The notes under the pieces: model-generated
The model's input: the letters and a program-made list of their open reading frames with translations, nothing else
The model's database searches: none
Told to the model about the DNA's origin: nothing
Shown here: piece by piece, positions 52,103-61,540 of the stretch
How the letters are laid out: each line of letters begins with the position of its first letter
Numbering within the stretch: position 1 is the first letter of the stretch
Position numbers and translations under genes: made by a program
Origin: Cryobacterium sp. Y50
Lineage (GTDB): Bacteria; Actinomycetota; Actinomycetes; Actinomycetales; Microbacteriaceae
Direction of reading: 5' to 3'
Assembly: GCF_002929805.1 (NCBI RefSeq)
Contig: NZ_PJJM01000092.1
Coordinates: forward strand, 1-64,000
Length of the DNA: 64,000 bases

Positions 52103-53431
52103 ATGCACAGGAGTGAACTCTCGACCGTTAACGGGGAGTTAGCCGTGTTTGCCCCCGCGACGCACTCCATCGCCATCGTCGGCAGTGGACCGTCGGGTTG
52201 TTACGTCGCGCATTTCCTGCGCAAGCGCTGGCCGACTTCCGAAATCGTGATCTTCGATCGTTTGGATCTTCCCTACGGACTCGTGCGTTACGGCGTGGCG
52301 CCCGATCACACCGGCACGAAAGCGGTGGCCCGGCAGTTCGACCGCCTGTTTGAGCAGAGTGGGGTGCGCTTTGTCGGCGGGACCGAAATCGGTCGGCACA
52401 TCACGGTGGACCAGCTGCGTGAAGCCTTTGACGTTACCGTGCTCGCGACCGGCCTCTCTGCCGACCGAGCCCTCGAAATCCCCGGTGCCACCAGCAACGT
52501 TCCCCGGGCCACGACTCTACCGGCCGGCGCCGACGTCACCGGTGCGGCTCTGGCTGGAATATACGGTTCGGGACGAGTCACCCGCCTGATCAATGGTCAC
52601 CCCGACGAGAGTGCCAACGGTGTGGTATTCGGCTCGCGTATCGCGATCGTCGGGCAGGGCAATGTGGCCGTTGACCTGCTCCGAATGTTCCTGATGTCGC
52701 CGGAGGAACTTCGTGGCCATGGCGTGGCCGATGAAGTCGTCAATGCCATCGCTGCCGGGCCGGTGCGGCACATCGACATCGTGGGACGATCCAGCCTCTC
52801 ACGAGCAAAATTCGATCCTGCGATGATCCGCGAGTTGGCGAGAATTCCCAACGTGCGTTTTCTGGCCGATCCCAGTGAACTCCACGACGCCGACACGGAG
52901 CCTCGGGACTCGGCTAAATGTGACGCGCTTCTTAACCTGCTCGCGGCCGCATCGGCCGCATCGGCCGTTGACGGCGCTCAAAATACGGATGCTGCCGCGG
53001 GCTCTGACCGCACGGTACGATTTCATTTTGGTTGGGTGCCGGAGCGGATCGAAGGCGACGACACCGTTGAGGCCCTTATCTTTCGCAGTGCCGATGGTAT
53101 CCAGTCCTCGTTCCGGCTCGCCGTCGACTCAGTGTTGACCGCCATTGGCTTCTTCGAAGCAGAAGATGCCCCAGTGCGTCGCCAGGCCCACGAATCGCAC
53201 GATAGCGACCTCGATATCGGACGCCTCGGACCGGGGTTGTTTTGCGTCGGTTGGCTCCGTCGCGGGCCGCAGGGCACCATTCCTGCCAACCGCACTGACG
53301 CGAAGATGGTGGCTGATGTCATCGGTGCAGCTGCCGACGCTGGCGAATTTTTCCCGGGAAAGCCCGGGTTTTCCGGACTGAACCTCCCGACTCTGAACTG
53401 CCCGCATCGCCCTCGCCCGCACGACCTTTAA
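52103..53431 (+). CDS. FprA-type NADPH:ferredoxin/flavodoxin oxidoreductase
   Basis: A 442-residue adrenodoxin-reductase-like flavoprotein. FAD motif VGSGPSGCYVAHFL (about 27), the family piece LPYGLVRYGVAPDH, NADPH motif VGQGNVAVDLLRMF (about 183) and the C-terminal GWLRRGPQGTIPANRTDA. It should pass electrons from NADPH to the flavodoxin 13 bp downstream and then to the P450, like cindoxin reductase in the P450cin system. AAGGGG precedes the ATG. It has its own promoter with an IolR-type site and a palindrome. Confidence 0.9.
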   Translation: MHRSELSTVNGELAVFAPATHSIAIVGSGPSGCYVAHFLRKRWPTSEIVIFDRLDLPYGLVRYGVAPDHTGTKAVARQFDRLFEQSGVRFVGGTEIGRHITVDQLREAFDVTVLATGLSADRALEIPGATSNVPRATTLPAGADVTGAALAGIYGSGRVTRLINGHPDESANGVVFGSRIAIVGQGNVAVDLLRMFLMSPEELRGHGVADEVVNAIAAGPVRHIDIVGRSSLSRAKFDPAMIRELARIPNVRFLADPSELHDADTEPRDSAKCDALLNLLAAASAASAVDGAQNTDAAAGSDRTVRFHFGWVPERIEGDDTVEALIFRSADGIQSSFRLAVDSVLTAIGFFEAEDAPVRRQAHESHDSDLDIGRLGPGLFCVGWLRRGPQGTIPANRTDAKMVADVIGAAADAGEFFPGKPGFSGLNLPTLNCPHRPRPHDL

Positions 53432-53444
53432 CATAGGAACGCTC

Positions 53445-53888
53445 ATGAGCACAACTGTCATCTTGTACGGAACCGAATCCGGCAATGCCGAATTGGTCGC
53501 CGAAGACCTGGCCGCCGAGCTGGAGGGAGAGCGGGAGGTCTCCGTCTACGACATGTCAGATTTCGACGTCGCCGATTTCGATGCCGAAAATTTCTACCTC
53601 GTCGTGTGCTCCACGCACGGCGACGGAGAACTCCCAGGCGGGGCGACGCCCCTGTTCGAAGCGCTCAACAGCGAGCGGCCGAATTTGTCGGGTATCCGCT
53701 ACGCCATGTTCGGTCTCGGCAACAGCACGTATGAGACCTACAGTCAAGGCAGCGAAATCATTGACCGCCGACTCACCGAACTCGGGGCGAAACGGGTAGG
53801 AGTATACGGTCGTCATGACGCCTGCGACGGATCACTTCCGAATGACGGCGCGGTCGAATGGGCTCGCGAACTACTTGTGCTGGTGTAA
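53445..53888 (+). CDS. Flavodoxin (cindoxin/MioC/CPR-FMN-like)
   Basis: A 147-residue FMN protein. The phosphate loop is YGTESGNAE (residues 9-17), followed by STHGDGELPGG and FGLGNSTYETY, the aromatic-rich FMN shields. The sequence is closer to the FMN domain of P450 reductases, MioC and cindoxin than to long-chain nitrogen-fixation flavodoxins. As no ferredoxin gene is near, it is the likely direct electron donor to the P450. AGGAA precedes the ATG. It converges on the LacI gene with a 9-bp gap and no terminator hairpin. Confidence 0.92.
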   Translation: MSTTVILYGTESGNAELVAEDLAAELEGEREVSVYDMSDFDVADFDAENFYLVVCSTHGDGELPGGATPLFEALNSERPNLSGIRYAMFGLGNSTYETYSQGSEIIDRRLTELGAKRVGVYGRHDACDGSLPNDGAVEWARELLVLV

Positions 53889-53897
53889 CCGCGCGGG

Positions 53898-54923
53898 CTA
53901 CCGAGACGGCACGGCCGTGCTGCCGCGGACGACGAGCCGGGCACTCGTGAAGACTTGCGAGCCTGCGGCACCCGTGTCGGTGATTCGAGTAATGGCCGCG
54001 GCCATGGCAGCCGCGCCGACCTCTCGGGGGTCTTGACGCACCGTCGTGAGGTTCATGAACGACAACCGGGCGACGCGGTTGTCATCAAATCCCGTGATCG
54101 AGACATCAGCTGGAATGCGCACGCCGGCGGCCGCAAGGGTGTAACTGAGGCCGAGGGCGGCTTGGTCGTTACTGCAGACAATGGCGGTCGGGAGCACCGC
54201 GCCGGCAAGGAGGATGCGTGCGGCGCTAGCCCCGCATTCTTCGGTGTAGTCGCCCCGAACTTCGAGAATCTGCTCGGTGAGGGCGAGTCGCTGCACGGCC
54301 GCACGGTAGCCGGAGAGCCGCAGCGTGCCGTCAAGCATGTCGACGCCGTGCACGTACACGATTTCGGTATGGCCGAGGCCGGCCAAGTGCATAACGGCGG
54401 ATTCGATTCCGCTGTCGCCCTGCGAACGGACGAGGTCGAAGTCACAGTCGGGGATGCCCCGGCCGATGACCACAATGGGAATCTGTCCGGCGGCGCGGCG
54501 CAGTAGCTCCGGTGAGGAACGCGGGGCAATCAGGATGAGCGCCTCACATCGATGGCCGACGATCTCGGTTATCGCCTCGCTTTCGTCCCTAATCGGCGTG
54601 AGCGCACTGACCACAAGCCGGTAGCCGGATTCGTGAGCGACGGCGTAGAGCCATTCGATGATCTCGACCGGGGCCGAGTGAGCGGGATCGAAGATGACCC
54701 CGATGTATTTGGTCGAACCGGCGCGCAAGGCGCGGGCCGCCGTGTTTGGACTGTAGCCAAGAATCCGAGCGGCTTCCAGGATTCTTTCCCGGGTATCGGC
54801 ACCGACTCCCGTGGCATTTCGAAACACGAGCCCTACGAGCTGGCGAGACACTCCGACCCGCTGCGCGACATCGGCCATGGTCGCCGGGCGCAGACCTGCG
54901 GTCGGCGATGATTGGTCGGTCAC
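53898..54923 (-). CDS. LacI-family transcriptional regulator
   Basis: A 341-residue regulator with an N-terminal HTH (ATMADVAQRVGVSRQLVGLV) and hinge (SPNTAARALRAG), then a periplasmic-binding-protein-like sensor domain (about 65-340). It should respond to a sugar or cyclitol. The GTG at 54923 is preferred over an ATG at 54950 because AAAGGA stands at the right distance before it. It is divergent from the first ABC transporter operon, which it probably controls along with the palindrome at 52022. Confidence 0.9.
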   Translation of the reverse strand: MTDQSSPTAGLRPATMADVAQRVGVSRQLVGLVFRNATGVGADTRERILEAARILGYSPNTAARALRAGSTKYIGVIFDPAHSAPVEIIEWLYAVAHESGYRLVVSALTPIRDESEAITEIVGHRCEALILIAPRSSPELLRRAAGQIPIVVIGRGIPDCDFDLVRSQGDSGIESAVMHLAGLGHTEIVYVHGVDMLDGTLRLSGYRAAVQRLALTEQILEVRGDYTEECGASAARILLAGAVLPTAIVCSNDQAALGLSYTLAAAGVRIPADVSITGFDDNRVARLSFMNLTTVRQDPREVGAAAMAAAITRITDTGAAGSQVFTSARLVVRGSTAVPSR

Positions 54924-55045
54924 TGTGGTTCCTTTCGACGCAAAGGTCATCGTAACGTCCCGGTCGCTACGCCGCGTGTCTGCACAAATCACCGCTCCAT
55001 TTGTCACCGTTTGATAACGGATGCCCAACTCGATAATTTCAGGAC

Positions 55046-55074
55046 TTGTGCCGCTCGAGTTTATGACGTAAGAA
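55046..55074 (+). promoter_or_regulatory. Candidate promoter of the first CUT2 transporter operon
   Basis: -35 TTGTGC (55046-55051), 17-bp spacer, -10 TAAGAA (55069-55074). An IolR-type site follows directly. The rest of the 276-bp divergent region holds no gene. Confidence 0.4.
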
Positions 55075-55084
55075 TGTCCTAACA
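55075..55084. promoter_or_regulatory. IolR-type site TGTCCTAACA at the transporter promoter
   Basis: Matches KGWCHTRACA at every position and lies just after the proposed -10 box, across the expected transcription start. Confidence 0.45.
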
Positions 55085-55199
55085 AAGAATCTGTCGTCAC
55101 TCGGTCCCCCGCTACCGCCAGTCATTTGCAGTGCAGCTGCCCTTCCCCCGGCAGGAGCGCACAACTCACAATCCGTTCTTTTGAAAGGGACACAACGAC

Positions 55200-56252
55200 G
55201 TGAAACTCACTCTCAACACCAAGCGCGGCCTGGTCGCCGTGGCTATCGCGAGCACGGCAATGCTCGGCTTGGCAGCCTGTACCGCAAGTGGAACTGAAAC
55301 AAAAGCGGCCGACTCCAGCGCTTCCGGCCTCGAGTCCGGATTCGGAGCCCGCGGCGAAAACCGCGACGCGTACTTCATCACCTATTACAACCCGGCATCA
55401 GACGCCTTCTGGGCACAGATCCTTGCCGGTGCAGAGGATGCCGCCAAGCTCGGTAACCTCAACCTCACCCACCAGACGGCTGACGCCGACCCCGCCACCA
55501 TGGTGACCCTGGTTCAGACCGCAATCGCCACTGACCCGGCGGTGATTTTCATGCCCTTCAACGAGGGCGAAGCCTGGGTTGACGTTGCCTGCCAGGCACA
55601 CGATGCCGGAATCACCGTCATCTCGTACAATGTTCCAGCACCCGATACTGCCGGTGAATGCGTCTCCGGCTTTGTCGGCCAGGACTTCTATGAAGTCGGC
55701 GGCATCGTCGGCCAGGCGCTCCTCGACTCCGGCAAGGTCTCGACCGGTGACAAGGTGCTCATCACGGCTGAAGAGCCCGACCAGCCCTACGCACTGCAGC
55801 GTGGTGGCGGAGCCTTCGACGTTCTCGACGCGGCTGGCATAGGCGTTCTTCCGCAGGAGCAGTGGCTTCGAGTGGGTGGCGACGATGCCGGTGCTCTCGA
55901 CGCGCTGACCTCCTGGCTCGTTGCAAACCCCGATGTTAAGGCTGTTATCCCCGTCGGTGGCACCCCGCACCGTAACCTGCCCGCCGCTCTTGAAGCAGCC
56001 GGTCTCTCCGATGTGTCGATCATTGGCTTTGATACCGCTCCCCAGATCGTTCAGGGTTTGAAGGATGGCGTCATCCTCGCAACGGCTGACCAGCAGGGCT
56101 ACGTTCAGGGCTTCCAGTCCACCATGCAGGGTGTCCTCTCGCTGGACTTCGGTTTCTCGCCGGCGAACATCAACTCCGGTGGTACCGGTCTGATCACCAC
56201 GGATAACGTCGACAACATCGAAGCTAAGGACCTTCAGGGCATCCGCTGGTAG
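55200..56252 (+). CDS. CUT2-type sugar/cyclitol ABC transporter substrate-binding lipoprotein
   Basis: A 350-residue RbsB-like binding protein. Signal peptide with lipobox LAAC (Cys27, MLGLAACTASG), then a type I periplasmic-binding fold: FITYYNPASDAFWAQI, FMPFNEGEAWVDVAC, and IIGFDTAPQIVQGLKDG. The ligand is probably an inositol or inositol derivative, judged from the IolR-type site and neighbours. GTG start at 55200 after AAAGGGA. A perfect hairpin lies between this gene and the permease, the usual way to make more binding protein than permease. Confidence 0.9.
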   Translation: MKLTLNTKRGLVAVAIASTAMLGLAACTASGTETKAADSSASGLESGFGARGENRDAYFITYYNPASDAFWAQILAGAEDAAKLGNLNLTHQTADADPATMVTLVQTAIATDPAVIFMPFNEGEAWVDVACQAHDAGITVISYNVPAPDTAGECVSGFVGQDFYEVGGIVGQALLDSGKVSTGDKVLITAEEPDQPYALQRGGGAFDVLDAAGIGVLPQEQWLRVGGDDAGALDALTSWLVANPDVKAVIPVGGTPHRNLPAALEAAGLSDVSIIGFDTAPQIVQGLKDGVILATADQQGYVQGFQSTMQGVLSLDFGFSPANINSGGTGLITTDNVDNIEAKDLQGIRW

Positions 56253-56316
56253 TTAGTGGCGCGGCATGGCTGGCATTAGTCAGTAGCTCCACGCGGTTGT
56301 AGTTCAATCACAGAGG

Positions 56317-56351
56317 CCAGGGCCGATCGTCAGCTCGTCGATCGGCCCTGG
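56317..56351 (+). terminator. Intraoperon hairpin (attenuator/mRNA stabiliser) after the binding-protein gene
   Basis: A perfect 13-bp stem (56317-56329 with 56339-56351) and 9-nt loop, no T-run. It lies in the 162-bp gap before the permease gene. Confidence 0.7.
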
Positions 56352-56414
56352 TTCCACCCCACACCTCAAAAACTTCCCGGCACCTTCATCTCGTGTGCTC
56401 AAAGGAAAGAAGCC

Positions 56415-57509
56415 ATGTCAGACAAAACCCCCGGCCGTAGAGGCCCCATCCTCGAAGTGCCGCTTCCGACCGAGGCTATCTCGCTCAAGCGCAAGCCGTC
56501 CGGTGAGCCAGATTCGCTTTTCGGCCGGATGAACTACAACCTGCAGTTCATTCGCGGTCGTGGCGCACTCGAAATCAGCATCGTTTTGATCGTGCTCCTT
56601 GCGGGATATGTCACCGCAAGCCTGATCTCCCCGACCGGCTTCGCCTTTCTCAACCCGAACAACTTATCGGGTGTGATCTCGCAGAGTGTGCCAGTGCTGG
56701 CTATCCTCGGGCTCGCCGCTGGCATCCTGATGATTGCCGGAGAATTCGACCTCTCGCTGGGCGCGAACATCACGCTCAGCGCCATCGTGTTCATTAAGAC
56801 CTCGGAAGCCGCCGGACTGTGGCTCGGCATTGCTGCTGGCATTGCCACGGGTGTCGCCGTAGCGCTCGTCAACGGCATTATCGTTGTCTACACGAAGATC
56901 CCTTCCTTCATCGCCACGCTGGGCATGAGCTTCTTCTGGATGGGTGCCGGCATCTTCATCAACGGCACCTCACCCGCCGCGTTGACGACCTCGCGCGAAG
57001 GCACCATGGAGTACCTGTTCGCACACAACTTCGGTTCGTTCCGGTCCCAGCTGGTGTGGCTGCTGATCATCGGTGTTCTGGCCTGGTTCTTCATGCACCG
57101 CCACAAACTCGGCAACCACATCTTCGCCGTTGGTGGCAACCCGGCCGCGGCCGAGGCCATCTCGATCAAGACCAAACGCGTCAAGCTCATGTCGTTCGCC
57201 ATTTTTGGCGGGCTGGTCGGCTTCGCAGCCATCCTGATTGCCGTGCGCACCTCGTCGATTCAGCCCGGTGGTACCGCCACCGAAGACTTCACGCTCTTTG
57301 CGATCGCCGCCGCAGTCGTCGGTGGCACATCGCTGACGGGTGGGCGCGGCAGTGTTATCGGCATTATCGTTGGTGCTGCGCTGATCGAACTCATCCGTAA
57401 CGGACTTCTGCTCGCCAAGGCACCTGGCTTTTACATCACCCTGTTCGTCGGCGTCACCATCGTTATCGCGGCGATCTTCAACAAGCTCATGGAAGGGAAA
57501 GCGCGATGA
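56415..57509 (+). CDS. CUT2-type sugar ABC transporter permease
   Basis: A 364-residue RbsC/FrcC-like permease with an N-terminal cytoplasmic stretch of about 45 residues and eight to ten transmembrane helices. Family motifs: AGEFDLSLGANITLSA, PSFIATLGMSFFWMGAG, VGGNPAAAEAISI, and GGTSLTGGRGSVIGIIVGA. AAAGGAAAG precedes the ATG. Its stop overlaps the ATPase start by ATGA. Confidence 0.92.
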   Translation: MSDKTPGRRGPILEVPLPTEAISLKRKPSGEPDSLFGRMNYNLQFIRGRGALEISIVLIVLLAGYVTASLISPTGFAFLNPNNLSGVISQSVPVLAILGLAAGILMIAGEFDLSLGANITLSAIVFIKTSEAAGLWLGIAAGIATGVAVALVNGIIVVYTKIPSFIATLGMSFFWMGAGIFINGTSPAALTTSREGTMEYLFAHNFGSFRSQLVWLLIIGVLAWFFMHRHKLGNHIFAVGGNPAAAEAISIKTKRVKLMSFAIFGGLVGFAAILIAVRTSSIQPGGTATEDFTLFAIAAAVVGGTSLTGGRGSVIGIIVGAALIELIRNGLLLAKAPGFYITLFVGVTIVIAAIFNKLMEGKAR

Positions 57510-58276
57510 GCGAGGCACTGCTTCGAATCGAGGGCGTATCCAAGAAATACGGTCCCAATACGGTACTCAAGGACGTGTCGTTTGAAATTGGCAAGGGCGA
57601 AGTTGTCGGCCTGCTCGGTGATAACGGTGCTGGAAAGTCCACCCTGGTCAAGATCATGTCGGGCGTCGTGGATTCGACCGTCGGCGATTTCTTCTGGGAC
57701 GGCCAGAAGATCGAAAAAATGAACCGAAACGTCACCGAGAAGTTGGGCGTGGAAACCATCTTTCAGGATTCCGCCCTCGTTCCCCAGATGACGATTACCC
57801 GCAATATCTTCATGGGCCGTGAAGTCACCAACCGGTTCGGCTTCATGAAGATGAAAGAAATGGATGCCGTTGCTGCCGAAGTTCTCGACAGCGTCGTCAC
57901 CATCGAGGGAATCAAGAGCCCCAAGCAGCTGGTGAGTTCACTCTCGGGAGGTCAGGCGCAGGCCGTCGCCATTGCCCGTGCGGTGCACTTCAAGCGCAGT
58001 CTGCTCATTCTCGATGAGCCCACCTCGGCTCTGGCCGTTCGTGCCACCGAGGCGCTGCTGGGCTACCTGACCCAGCTGAAGGGCGAAGGGGTGAGCTCCG
58101 TGCTCGTCACCCACAACCTGCACCACGCATTCCAGGTGTGTGACCGTCACATCGTGATGAACCACGGCAAGAAGATCTTGGACGCCCGTCGCGAAGACAC
58201 GAGCGTCGAGGAACTGACCGCCGCCGTTGTCGAGGGCGCAGTGGGTCTGGCGCGATTCCGTGAAGGATCGTTCTAG
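57506..58276 (+). CDS. CUT2-type sugar ABC transporter ATP-binding protein (single domain)
   Basis: A 256-residue ATPase with Walker [15 protein letters not shown], signature LSGGQAQAVAIARA, Walker [12 protein letters not shown] and the H-loop VTHNLHH. RbsA-type proteins carry two such domains (about 500 residues); this one has a single domain, as in FrcA-type systems, and would act as a homodimer. Translationally coupled to the permease. Confidence 0.92.
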   Translation: MSEALLRIEGVSKKYGPNTVLKDVSFEIGKGEVVGLLGDNGAGKSTLVKIMSGVVDSTVGDFFWDGQKIEKMNRNVTEKLGVETIFQDSALVPQMTITRNIFMGREVTNRFGFMKMKEMDAVAAEVLDSVVTIEGIKSPKQLVSSLSGGQAQAVAIARAVHFKRSLLILDEPTSALAVRATEALLGYLTQLKGEGVSSVLVTHNLHHAFQVCDRHIVMNHGKKILDARREDTSVEELTAAVVEGAVGLARFREGSF

Positions 58277-58288
58277 GAAAAGAATTTG

Positions 58289-58328
58289 CTGACAGCGGCC
58301 CCTGCGGAAACGTCGGGGCCTTTGTCAG
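58289..58328 (+). terminator. Interrupted hairpin after the first transporter operon
   Basis: Outer stem CTGACA/TGTCAG (58289-58294 with 58323-58328) and inner stem GGCCCC/GGGGCC (58297-58302 with 58315-58320). Likely a partial terminator before the next gene. Confidence 0.6.
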
Positions 58329-58382
58329 TTGTGCGGCAACAGATTTCAGACCTACTTCGAACTATCACTCCTGGAGATGAAC

Positions 58383-59402
58383 ATGAAACTCGGCGTATAC
58401 ACAGCAATCCTGCACGACCGCGAACTGCCGGAGGCGCTCGATGCCCTGGTTGAACTCGGCTTGAACGGTGCTGAGATCAACTCCGGCGGATTTCTCCCGT
58501 CGCGGCATCTACCAATCGATGCTGTCATGTCCAGTGACAGCGCCCGAGACAACTATCTCGGCTTGTTCGCCGAACGAAACATCAAGCTCACCGCTCTGAA
58601 CTGCAACGGAAACCCCCTCCATCCCGATCCTGAGGTCGGCCTGGTTCAGGGGCAGGATGTCTTCACCTCCATCTCGGTGGCGCACCGACTCGGAGTGAAA
58701 CGCGTGATCACGATGTCGGGGCTGCCAGCGGCGCACGACGGGGGACTGCGCCCAGCCTGGGCGGTCAACCCGTGGAACAGCGTTGATATGGACACCCTCG
58801 ACTATCAGTGGCACGACGTGGTGATTCCCTATTGGCGCCGCGTCAACGAGTTCGCCGCAGCGCACGACGTGAAGGTAGCCATCGAAATGCACCCACAGAA
58901 CGTCGTGTTCAACCCCTCGACACTCATGCGCTTGGTCGATGCCATCGATGCGACCCACGTGGGGGCCGAAATGGACCCCTCACACTTGTTCTGGCAACAG
59001 ATCGATCCGATCAAGGCCATGGAATACCTCGGTGAGCTGGTCTACTGTGCTGCCGCCAAAGACATTCGAATCAATGAGGCGGTCAGTATTCACGGTGTGC
59101 TCGACGACCGGTTTCGTCGGGTACCCGCAGCGGAGCATCCGCTGTCTCTCGGCGGCAAATACACGCTGTGTGAATGGCCAAAAGACTCAGCGTGGGATTT
59201 CGTGGCCGTTGGCCTCGGACACGACCAGGATTTTTGGAATCGTTTCGTCGCGACGCTCGCCCGGGTTGCACCCGAGACCGACCTCGCCATCGAGCACGAG
59301 GACGCGTCCCTGGGCCGGCTCGAAGGGCTTCGCGTCGCGGTCGGTACGTTGAGCGTCGCCCTCGCCGGGGTGCCGGTTGCAGAGGAGCGCGGGACACGGT
59401 AG
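58383..59402 (+). CDS. TIM-barrel sugar phosphate isomerase/epimerase (IolE/IolI superfamily)
   Basis: A 339-residue AP-endonuclease-2-fold enzyme. Metal ligands are suggested by VAIEMHPQN (Glu), GAEMDPSHLFW (Asp/His), AKDIRI and LAIEHED (Glu). It may interconvert keto-inositols or another keto sugar brought in by the flanking transporters. The ATG at 58383 is set by CTGGAG six bases upstream. It lies between the two CUT2 transporter operons on the same strand. Confidence 0.82.
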   Translation: MKLGVYTAILHDRELPEALDALVELGLNGAEINSGGFLPSRHLPIDAVMSSDSARDNYLGLFAERNIKLTALNCNGNPLHPDPEVGLVQGQDVFTSISVAHRLGVKRVITMSGLPAAHDGGLRPAWAVNPWNSVDMDTLDYQWHDVVIPYWRRVNEFAAAHDVKVAIEMHPQNVVFNPSTLMRLVDAIDATHVGAEMDPSHLFWQQIDPIKAMEYLGELVYCAAAKDIRINEAVSIHGVLDDRFRRVPAAEHPLSLGGKYTLCEWPKDSAWDFVAVGLGHDQDFWNRFVATLARVAPETDLAIEHEDASLGRLEGLRVAVGTLSVALAGVPVAEERGTR

Positions 59403-59543
59403 TGGTCGCCAAAATACGAGTCGCGTGCCGAGGAACAGGCGTCGGCTCTGTCGAGAAAGTATCGGACCGGAGGTTGTGATTTGGATTGAGTGCGTCGATT
59501 TCATGATCGACAGGCGAGAATAAATGCAACGAAGGTTGCAGAT

Positions 59544-60503
59544 ATGAAGAAGAACAGAAATTGGCTCGCCGCATTCATCGTCGTTCCCCTGGCTCTGGCT
59601 GGATGCACGGCCACCTCAGGAGACACGATGACCGCCGCATCCGCTGAGATTGTCATCGCCCTGGTCACCCACGGCTCCCCGGGGGATACCTTTTGGGACG
59701 TGGTCAAAAGCGGCGCCGAGCAGGCCGGCACCGACCTCGGGGTGACTGTCACGTACCAGGGCGATGGCGACCCGGTGAAGCAGAGCCAGCTGATCGACGC
59801 AGCCATCGCCACGAATCCGGACGGCCTTATCGTTTCGATGGCCAACCCTGACGGTGTCCAGAATGCGGTTGAAAAGGCGGTCGCCGCCGGAATTCCGGTA
59901 ATCACCATCAACTCCGGCCTCGACCAGTCCAAGGAATTCGGTGCTCAGACTCACATCGGTCAGAGTGAGTTCATCGCCGGCCAGGGCGCAGGCGAGCAGC
60001 TCGCCGTAGCCGGCGTCAGCAACGTCATCTGCATCATCCATGAAGCCGGCAACACCGGACTGGAAGAACGCTGCGACGGAGCAGCTGACACCCTCGGCGG
60101 CACGGTCAGCAACGTTCAGGTCGACGTCGCGAACATCGCGGACGCCCAGAACACGATTAAGAGCAGCCTTCTGGCCGACTCGTCCATTGATGGCGTGCTC
60201 ACCCTGAACCCGGGCATCGCCGTCGCGGCCAGCCAGGCCATCGAAGAAGCTGCCAGCACGGCCCAATTGGCGACCTTCGATGTATCCTCCGACGTTACCC
60301 AGCTCATCCTCGACGGCAAGATCTTATTTGCCGTTGATCAGCAGCCATACTCCCAGGGCTATCTCCCCGTGGCCTTCCTCACCCTGCAGGCGCGCAACGG
60401 CGACGTTGTCGGCGGCGGTCTGCCGGTCTATTCCGGCCCGGGCTTCGTCACGAAGGACAACGCAGATCAGGTCGCGAAGTTCGCGAAGAATGGAACGCGA
60501 TGA
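59544..60503 (+). CDS. Second CUT2 substrate-binding lipoprotein
   Basis: A 319-residue RbsB-like protein with lipobox LAGC (Cys20) and a type I binding fold (VTHGSPGDTFWDVVKSG, IDAAIATNPDGLIVSM, IVDQ-like FAVDQQPYSQGYLPV). GAAGG at 59531-59535 supports the ATG at 59544. The 141 bp upstream hold no perfect IolR-type site (best is 7 of 10 at TTTCATGATC). Stop overlaps the next start (ATGA). Confidence 0.9.
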   Translation: MKKNRNWLAAFIVVPLALAGCTATSGDTMTAASAEIVIALVTHGSPGDTFWDVVKSGAEQAGTDLGVTVTYQGDGDPVKQSQLIDAAIATNPDGLIVSMANPDGVQNAVEKAVAAGIPVITINSGLDQSKEFGAQTHIGQSEFIAGQGAGEQLAVAGVSNVICIIHEAGNTGLEERCDGAADTLGGTVSNVQVDVANIADAQNTIKSSLLADSSIDGVLTLNPGIAVAASQAIEEAASTAQLATFDVSSDVTQLILDGKILFAVDQQPYSQGYLPVAFLTLQARNGDVVGGGLPVYSGPGFVTKDNADQVAKFAKNGTR

Positions 60504-61540
60504 CACTCACCGCACCCGCGGTGACCCATGAACGGATCAAGCCCGCCGGTCTGATCCAAACGCTGCTGCGCCGACCCGAGGTCGGCGCAGCGGTTGCCGC
60601 CCTTGCCATTTTCATGTTCTTTTCGGTCTCGACGCAGGCGTTTCTGACGCCGGCGGGCGTAGCCACCTGGCTCTACTCCGCATCCCTGTTCGGCATCATG
60701 GCCGTCGCGGTGGCCCTGCTCATGATCGGCGGAGAGTTCGACCTCTCCGCCGGTGCCATGGTCGGTACGACGGGACTGATCGTTGGAATCGTCACGACCG
60801 AGTGGGGCGTCAATATCTGGCTCGCCCTCGTAATTGCCTTGGCGATTGCCCTGGCCATCGGTGCGGCAAACGCTTTCGTGGTGATGAAGACGGGTCTGCC
60901 GAGCTTCATCGTGACGCTCGCCACGTTCTTCATTCTGCAGGGGGTGAACCTCGCCGTCACGAAGATCATCACCGGCACCGTGTCGATTCAGGGTATGGGC
61001 GCAGTGCCCGGCTTCGACGCCGTCACAGTGTTCTTTGGCTCCTCGTTTAGCCTGTTCGGCATGGACGTGAAGATCTCCATCGTCTGGTGGCTCGCTATTA
61101 CCGCTCTCGCCACCTGGATTCTGCTGCGTACCCGGTCGGGAAACTGGATCTTCGCGGTCGGTGGACAGATCACCAGCTCCCGCCAGGTCGGCGTGCCGGT
61201 GATGAAGGTCAAAATGGGCCTGTTCATGACCACGGCCGGTGCCGGCTGGCTGGTCGGAATGCTGCAGCTCTTCGATGTATCGACCGTTCAGGCCACCACC
61301 GGCATCGGCCAGGAGTTCATCTATATCATCTGCGCGGTGGTCGGCGGATGCCTGCTGACCGGCGGCTACGGTTCGGCCATCGGTGCGGCGCTCGGCGCCC
61401 TCATCTACGGCATGACCCTGCAGGGCATCGTGTTCGCCCAGTGGGATAACAACTGGCTCAAGGCCTTCCTCGGTGGGATGCTGCTGCTCGCCGTGCTGGT
61501 CAACCTTTATGTTCGCCGCCAGGCAGGAGTTCGCTCATGA
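60500..61540 (+). CDS. Second CUT2 ABC transporter permease
   Basis: A 346-residue RbsC-like permease with about ten hydrophobic segments; motifs [47 protein letters not shown] and [19 protein letters not shown]. Coupled by ATGA overlaps to the genes on both sides. Confidence 0.92.
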   Translation: MTLTAPAVTHERIKPAGLIQTLLRRPEVGAAVAALAIFMFFSVSTQAFLTPAGVATWLYSASLFGIMAVAVALLMIGGEFDLSAGAMVGTTGLIVGIVTTEWGVNIWLALVIALAIALAIGAANAFVVMKTGLPSFIVTLATFFILQGVNLAVTKIITGTVSIQGMGAVPGFDAVTVFFGSSFSLFGMDVKISIVWWLAITALATWILLRTRSGNWIFAVGGQITSSRQVGVPVMKVKMGLFMTTAGAGWLVGMLQLFDVSTVQATTGIGQEFIYIICAVVGGCLLTGGYGSAIGAALGALIYGMTLQGIVFAQWDNNWLKAFLGGMLLLAVLVNLYVRRQAGVRS

